This document shows, in pieces, positions 1-64,000 of a stretch of DNA of 64,000 nt. Each line of letters starts with the position of its first letter. Position 1 is the first letter of the stretch. This stretch comes from Cacajao melanocephalus (taxonomy: Eukaryota > Chordata > Mammalia > Primates > Pitheciidae): contig CAUYLG010033054.1 in the NCBI GenBank assembly GCA_963573385.1, positions 33,185 through 97,184 of the forward strand, read 5' to 3'. A program made the translations under genes and the position numbers. Below the pieces are notes generated by a model. The model had not been told where the DNA came from, made no database searches, and saw only the letters and a list, made by a program, of their open reading frames with translations.

Positions 1-4
1 AGTT

Positions 5-138
5 TTTTTTTACTTTTTGTAGAAAGGAGTTTCATCATGTTGGCCGGGCTGGTCTCCAACTCCTGAGATCTAAGGGATCTGCCTGCCTCAGTCTCCCAAA
101 GTGTTGGGATTACAGGCGTGAGCCACTGCGCCCAGCCT
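5..138 (-). repeat. Alu fragment (right half)
   Basis: Reverse-orientation Alu right-arm sequence ending in the Alu 5'-type GCGCCCAGCC block. It lies downstream of PRKD2. Confidence 0.85.
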
Positions 139-449
139 GAATTGTTATTAATAGCTGTGATTAGCAGGAGAAACACCACCAAATAAAAAATAAGTCATCA
201 CACACCATTAGATTGCTTCCTTTTCTCCAAGTTCTCTACCCTCCAGGCACATTCCTTCCATCTCTCCCCTATTTCCAACAACTCCTCCTCCATTACTCCT
301 CCCTCCGCTTCTTGCCTTCTGTCCCGGCAATCCTCTGTATTCTCTGCCCCAGCTAGTCCTCCTTCCAAGACTCCTCTCCCATTAGTCCTCTTTCCCCACC
401 CCTTCCATCCTTCCTCTTTTCAGGCAGTCCTCCCTTCCCGATGGACCCC
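139..449. other. PRKD2 downstream flank, no gene seen
   Basis: Pyrimidine-rich unique sequence with many CTCCTCC runs. I recognise no gene or repeat. The PRKD2 transcript may end near its right border. Confidence 0.5.
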
Positions 450-721
450 ATCTTGGTACAACAGACGAATTAATGATTCATGAGTGCCGTGTGCCCTGAG
501 ACCAAGGCCATAGGGCCAGAGATGAGTCCGTCTTAATTGCTGGGGAGACAGGGAGGGGCCTTAGAAATAGCTCGCTCCTCCCACCCCACTCCCCACGTGT
601 CCCACCCAGTTTGGGCAGGAAGCCACTTTCCCCAGAACAGTTGACTGCTGGGATCCTCTGAAGAGATGCTGTGGAGGGTAGCAGCCAGTGGAGGGTAGCA
701 GCCAGACGAGGGCACAGGGCC
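450..721 (-). other. PRKD2: PRKD2 3' UTR (approximate)
   Basis: This is the sequence directly downstream of the PRKD2 stop codon. No AATAAA or ATTAAA is present on the minus strand between here and the Alu. An AATTAA-like A/T patch at 468-477 is the only candidate. The 3' end is therefore estimated from the short 3' UTR I recall for human PRKD2 and is uncertain. Confidence 0.4.
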
Positions 722-38294
<37,573 letters not shown>

Positions 38295-39120
38295 GCGGGG
38301 AGGCCCGGGACCGGCCGCCCGGCGCCCACCCGGGACCCGGCTGGGGGGCCCCGGGGGACCACGGGTCCTAGATCCGCGGGATCTCGTGAGCAGGTGGTGG
38401 GAGCGCGGGGATCCTAGAAGAGATCTGGCAGGCGGCGGGGACCTGAGGATGGCGGGGTCCTGGGAAAGAGAGGAAGGCACTGTCGTGGGTCAGAGGCCCG
38501 GAATCCAGAGCTCCCAGAAGATCAGAAAGGAGAAAAGTAGTGGTTTGGGGGTCCCAGCGATTGAGAGATTCCAAGAAGCCCGAGGGGAAATCTAATAGGT
38601 CGGGGTCGCAGGGATCAGGAGAGCCCGCGATTCAAAGCCCCCTTCCCTAGGGGAGGGATTGAGAAGGGGGCAGAGGGAATCCCAGAATCCAGTGCTCCAG
38701 GAACAGGATCCCACTCAGAAGGTGGCCCGGGGGATTCACCTTAGGGGTGGAGGACAGGAGTCTCTGAGTCGGAGACCGAGTGGATCCCAGAGATAAAGGG
38801 GTTCGCAGGAACCCCGACCGGCCCGGGGATGGGCAGAGGGGTCCCGAGGGCCGGTGTAGGCAGCAGGGAATCTCACGGGTCGCGGAAGTTGGAGAAAAGT
38901 TCGGTCGGGAGCCGTGAGGAAGGGGGCGTTGCCGGCGGCGGGGAGGGGTGGGGGACAGGAGGGTCGCCAGGCGCAGGTAGCTCTTTTTCCCCCTCCAAAG
39001 TTTAAGTCGGCGGCGGCGGCCCAGGAGGAAGTGTCCGGAGCGACAGCGCAGTCGACCAATCGGCGCGGGCCTCGGTGACGTCAGAGAGGGGCGGAGCCTG
39101 CCGAGTGAGCGGGGGCGGAA
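38295..39120 (-). promoter_or_regulatory. PRKD2: PRKD2 CpG-rich promoter and 5' UTR
   Basis: GC-rich sequence with many CpGs. A tight cluster lies at 39056-39094: CCAAT (39056-39060), the palindromic CRE TGACGTCA (39076-39083) and a GC box GGGGCGG (39088-39094). An ETS-type GGAAGT occurs at about 39027-39032. No TATA box is seen. Transcription likely starts to the left of this cluster, around 38850-39040; the exact start is not visible. Confidence 0.75.
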
Positions 39121-41404
39121 GGGGAGGATGGGCCCGATGCCTCAGAGTTGGGGGCTGGACCTCCACCGCCTGGGTCGGGGGCCAGGGATGGTGTGGGAGA
39201 TGGAGGGCAGGCAGGCGGGACCGACTCCTTCCCTGAACACAGCTAAGTCTGGAAAGTTAACTTTTCCCTGGGCTGGACGAGGAGGGGAGACACCCTCACC
39301 CACCGGCGGTCGCGGGCGTCGGGCTTGGAGGCCACTAGCCCTTTAAGGAGGGGCGCCCTCTCGAGCTGGCGGGCGTCCGACGTCCGGCGCCCACCGGAGG
39401 GGACGGAGTGGGAAATTGGTGTCAGGTCTCGGCCAGCTCCCTGGGCTCGGCCTCTCTGTTCTCCGAGCTTCGCCCTGCCCTCCCTGCCGCGTCCCAGCCC
39501 AGGGGAAGGGGTGCTGCGGAGCGTTCCCCCGCCTCCCCAGCCCATTTCTCAGATGGGGAAGACCGAGGCCTCCAGATGGGCAGGAAAGCCTCGCTTCAGA
39601 TCTGTCTGCAGCGACGCTGGGCAAGGTGCATGGCGCTAACTGGAGGATGGGTGGGAAGGGTCCATCCCGACGCCCACCCCAACCCCGCCTTAGGACGGCG
39701 TGGGGCTGCCCGGAAGAGAAGACAGCACACCCACACCACTTCATAGATGGAGAGTCTCCTGAGGATGTGCAGTACTGTGCGTGTCTTTCTCTCTATGTGA
39801 CTTTAGGTGAGTGTCTTCTCTGTGAGCCTCAGTCCCTCCGTCTGTTAGAAGGGACTGTAATAGGACTGACCCCACATAGGATGGTGGGGACCGATGCAGT
39901 GGTACACAGGTGCCTGGGACGCAGCAGTTCAGAAAGTAGTGGCTGTCTCTAATAATATGCGGAAAGGGGTGGGCGCCTCCAGCACTCAGGCTCTGATGGG
40001 TGGGCACGTCCATTTAGTCATCCAGCAAGTATCTGTGAGGACCTACTGGGTCCTGGGTGGCCCTGAAATAAAACAGCCGCTACAGGGGTCAGTCTTGATC
40101 TCTCCTTCACAGCTAATAATCAAATAGTGGCTACCGTTTACTTTACACAGAGTACACAGAGTAAGCTGAAGCCTCAGAGAAGCAAAGCGACTTGTGGAGA
40201 TCCCAGAATGAAGTTGGGAGGGAAACTGCCCCACCCACCCCTTTGATTGACAAGCCAAGGCCTAGGTTTGAGCACTTAAGGGCCACCTGTCTGGCTGGGA
40301 TGCCATAGGACTGGAAATGGCAGGGCTGGCTGGGGATGGGGGCTGCCAGAAGAGCCCCTCTTCCTGGTGTAGGGCCGTTGGGGGTTGCTGAGGTCGGTAC
40401 AAAATCGATTCTGTCACCACATCCGGGGGCTGGGGCTGGGGAAGGAAGTCTGAGGCTGGAGTGAAAACCCAAACCACCACCTGGGGAACTGCATCAGCCC
40501 AGAGGAATGAGCAGGGAGCACGCCACGTGGAGCCCACGCAGGCTCCTGTGGGCGTCACCTAAGGGTCTCCTGCACTCCTGCACCCTTTTTCCTGAGGGGA
40601 AGATGACTGTCCCAGCAAAACACTGCCATGTCTCGAGTGTGCAGGCAGAAGCCTCTATCCTTCCTTTTATGTTCACTGGGGGCTGCTGGGGGGCTGGGGG
40701 CAGAACCCTTTACATCCCAGGAAGTGGGCATTAGTGGCATGTGGCAGAGGAGCTGGGATTGCCTGGCTGGTAGGTGGTGGAAGCCTCCTTCTGGAGATGG
40801 GAGCACGTCCCCTCCATCTCATGTGGAGCCATGTGGAGAGCCGTTCCCTCTTTTCAAGGCTGTGGACCCAGTGAAATGCCATGTAAAGCACCCTGCACAG
40901 TAGACACGGATCTCTAGAAGGGAAAGGAGGGACTCATCAGGACAGGCGCCTCCTCTCAGCACAGGGCAGCCTGCAATCTGCACCCCCAAAGCCATCATCC
41001 ACTGCTGGAAGGTACAGCCTTTCCCTTCCTGCTCCTTGTGGACCTGGGATGGGAACGGGAGGGGGTTTATGTCCTCTGGGCACCAGCCCTTTGGCCTCAC
41101 CCCCACCCATCACACATCCCAGGCAGGCCTAGGCGTCAGCTGAACTGTCATCACAGCATCTGCTCCCCAGGGCTCTGCCCCTGGGGAGGGAGCACTTAAG
41201 GACAGAAAGGGCCCAAGGAGATTCGGTCCAGTGCCCCTTCTGCTCTCCACCCACACCCCACCCAAGCTCTAGGCCCCTCTCCGGCCCCTGCTGCCCTACC
41301 ACAAAACCCAACCCATCATATCCCCTCTCCAGACTCCACCCAACCCAGCCAGAGCCGGTCACTCCTCCCCCAAAGTTCTCAGCCCCCTCAACATATGGCA
41401 CTGT
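39121..41404. other. PRKD2-STRN4 intergenic region
   Basis: About 2.3 kb between the PRKD2 promoter and the STRN4 poly-A site. It holds MIR-like remains near 39760-39920 and 40060-40260, and no Alu. No open frame here looks like a gene. Confidence 0.6.
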
Positions 41405-42440
41405 CACCCATCTTACTCCAAAGGGTTTATTGAGACAAGTTTTCACATACAAGATGGGGGCAGAGAGGAAGGGGGTTATAAACAGGAACCTGGAAGGGGA
41501 CTGAGGGCGCAGGGTGGAACCAAACAAGAAAGTGAAATAAATAGAGGAAAGAGTGGAGGCAGGGAGACTGACCGAGACCATCACACAGTGACAACGCAGG
41601 CGGGCAGCATGAAAATCCCGTCATTTATACAGATATACAGGGAGTTCAGGTGGACCCAGGGGCCCACTCCACCCTCCATGCCCCAGGGAGGGGCACAAGG
41701 CCATCTCTGCCCATGGGGACCCCGTGGAGTACAGGGAGGGCTGCCCTAGGAGTCTTGGGCAATCCCTGGGCCTTGGTTAGTGTCTGGAAAGCAGTGGAGA
41801 GGGCCGGAGGGGAGGGGTGGCTGGGCCCGAGGCTCCCAGCTGCTACCCATTCTCCCAGCACAGCTCCCGCCCAGCTCTGGGAGGATGGGGTTGGGGGAGC
41901 AGGAGCTCAAGGGGAGAACCTGGCACCTTCTAGTGTCTTGGAGAAACTGATCCCTAAAGACACCCGGCCCTGGCTGTGCTGCCCTCCCAAAGGCAGCTCT
42001 GATACCAGGAGCGGCTGTCGGGGCACAGGGGGAAACCCCGGGGCCATCCTCGGGGGTGATTCCTGAAAGGGGCCCATCCCCAGGCTGGATGCTTGGGGAA
42101 GGCAACCGTGGGGGAGGGATTCCTGGGGAAAGGGCCGTTAGCACCACCAGGCTCCATGGCAGACAGGCAGAGGCCAGGCCTCTGCACCTCCAGTGAGGCT
42201 GGGAGACCCTGCAGGAGAGAGAAGGGAGGGGAGGCTGAGCCACTGCCTCTAGGGTACCTCTCGGGCCTCAATCCCTCCCCTGCATGCCCAGGACTCCCCC
42301 AGTGATTCACAGGGTGCCTCTGACTGCACTTTGGGAATCGGCACCTGGGGAATCAGCGGGGTTTCTGCCCTCACCTCAGCCCCACCTGCCCGGCCCCACT
42401 CCCCAGCCAGCGTGGCGGCCAGGGCAGGGCCAGGTGGGCA
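41405..42440 (-). other. STRN4: STRN4 3' UTR
   Basis: About 1 kb from the stop codon to a canonical AATAAA (TTTATT on + at 41426-41431), with cleavage expected near 41405-41415. Confidence 0.8.
41426..41431 (-). terminator. STRN4: STRN4 poly-A signal AATAAA
   Basis: Canonical hexamer on the minus strand about 1 kb after the stop codon. A TATAAA-type variant near 41624 (minus strand) is a possible weaker alternative. Confidence 0.8.
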
Positions 42441-63469
<21,029 letters not shown>

Positions 63470-63470
<1 letters not shown>

Positions 63471-63860
63471 TAAACACATCCCTCTACTATTCCACCCATC
63501 CGTTCTCCTTCATACTCGCACAGGAATAAGGGGTATTCACTGCAGCCATGTCTGCTGGGGAAGAACTAGAAAAAACCTCAAAGTCCACCAATCAGGGTCA
63601 AACTCAATCAGCTACGGTGCAGCCATCCCGTGGGATGCTATGCAGCTATGAAAAAGAGTAAGAGTTCTCTGTGCTGACACGAAAGGAAAACCAAAACACA
63701 TTATTATGTGAAAGTCACAAAATGTACACACAGCAGTTCATCTATTACACAAGCACAGTAACTCTTCTTTCTCAGGAGAGAAGAGCGGGAAAGGGACGAA
63801 GGGAGGGAACGTTCCTTTTTCACTCACATATATATGTGTAAACATACACTCAAACACACA
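63470..63860 (+). repeat. L1M 3' end fragment
   Basis: The series AAAGTCCACCAATCAGGGTC, GGGATGCTATGCAGCTATGA and TTATTATGTGAAAGTC is the old L1 3' end. Confidence 0.7.
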
Positions 63861-63861
63861 G

Positions 63862-64000
63862 GCCCGGGGGGGGGGGCGGGCGGGGGGCCCCCCCCCGCCC
63901 GGCGGGGGGGCGCAGGGGAGGAGGCAGGGGGTATTAGAATGACAAGCAACAAGAAAAGATCGAACTAACGGCCTGGCGGCGCTAACGAGCGACCAAAAAA
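63862..64000. other. Anomalous G/C homopolymer block and contig edge
   Basis: Long pure G and C runs that mirror each other, followed by about 80 bases that do not continue the L1 fragment and a terminal A run. It looks like low-quality or misassembled sequence at a clone or contig end. Confidence 0.6.

Noticed and set aside
38295..38480. 62-residue N-terminal extension of PRKD2
   Set aside because: The frame is open up to a TGA at 38490-38492, but the only upstream start-like codon is GTG at 38478-38480. No in-frame ATG exists and the family starts at 38294.

Overview
The window is primate nuclear DNA, on the evidence of dozens of full and partial Alu elements, a 7SL-derived pseudogene, mammalian L2/MIR/MER20 relics and two mammalian kinase/scaffold genes with GT-AG introns. 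The gene pair matches the human chromosome 19q13.3 block PRKD2-STRN4. The decoded proteins are close to the human ones as I remember them, but not identical: about 20 differences in 878 PRKD2 residues and about 9 in 666 STRN4 residues. I infer a non-human simian, possibly a New World monkey; the species is not settled by sequence alone. Layout: both genes lie on the minus strand, in tandem. Positions 1-721 hold the PRKD2 downstream flank and 3' UTR. Positions 722-38294 hold the complete PRKD2 coding region in 18 exons, which sum to exactly 878 codons plus stop with intact splice sites and frame. Positions 38295-39120 are a GC-rich promoter with CCAAT, CRE and GC boxes. Positions 39121-41404 are a short intergenic gap. 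Positions 41405-42440 are the STRN4 3' UTR with an AATAAA signal, and 42441-59910 hold 16 STRN4 coding exons (666 codons plus stop). The first exon(s) of STRN4, encoding the N-terminus, lie beyond the right edge. The last ~140 bases are anomalous G/C runs and look like a contig edge. PRKD2 (protein kinase D2) is a diacylglycerol/PKC-activated Ser/Thr kinase. STRN4 (striatin-4/zinedin) is a WD40 PP2A regulatory subunit of STRIPAK. They are neighbours, and I see no sign that they form a functional unit. Introns carry most of the other content: Alu elements (several nested), L1M, L2, MIR, MER20 and MaLR LTR relics; a MAPRE1 (EB1) processed pseudogene inserted into an Alu with a recognisable target-site duplication; a 7SL RNA pseudogene; and the orthologue of MIR320E, a retroposed mir-320 hairpin, in PRKD2 intron 2. 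Also present are a 60-bp minisatellite repeating a CCAATCAG box, direct repeats bracketing PRKD2 exons 4-5, and two tracts of a degenerate TTCTAG-rich repeat. I found no undescribed biological system; the most interesting items are these small intronic structures.
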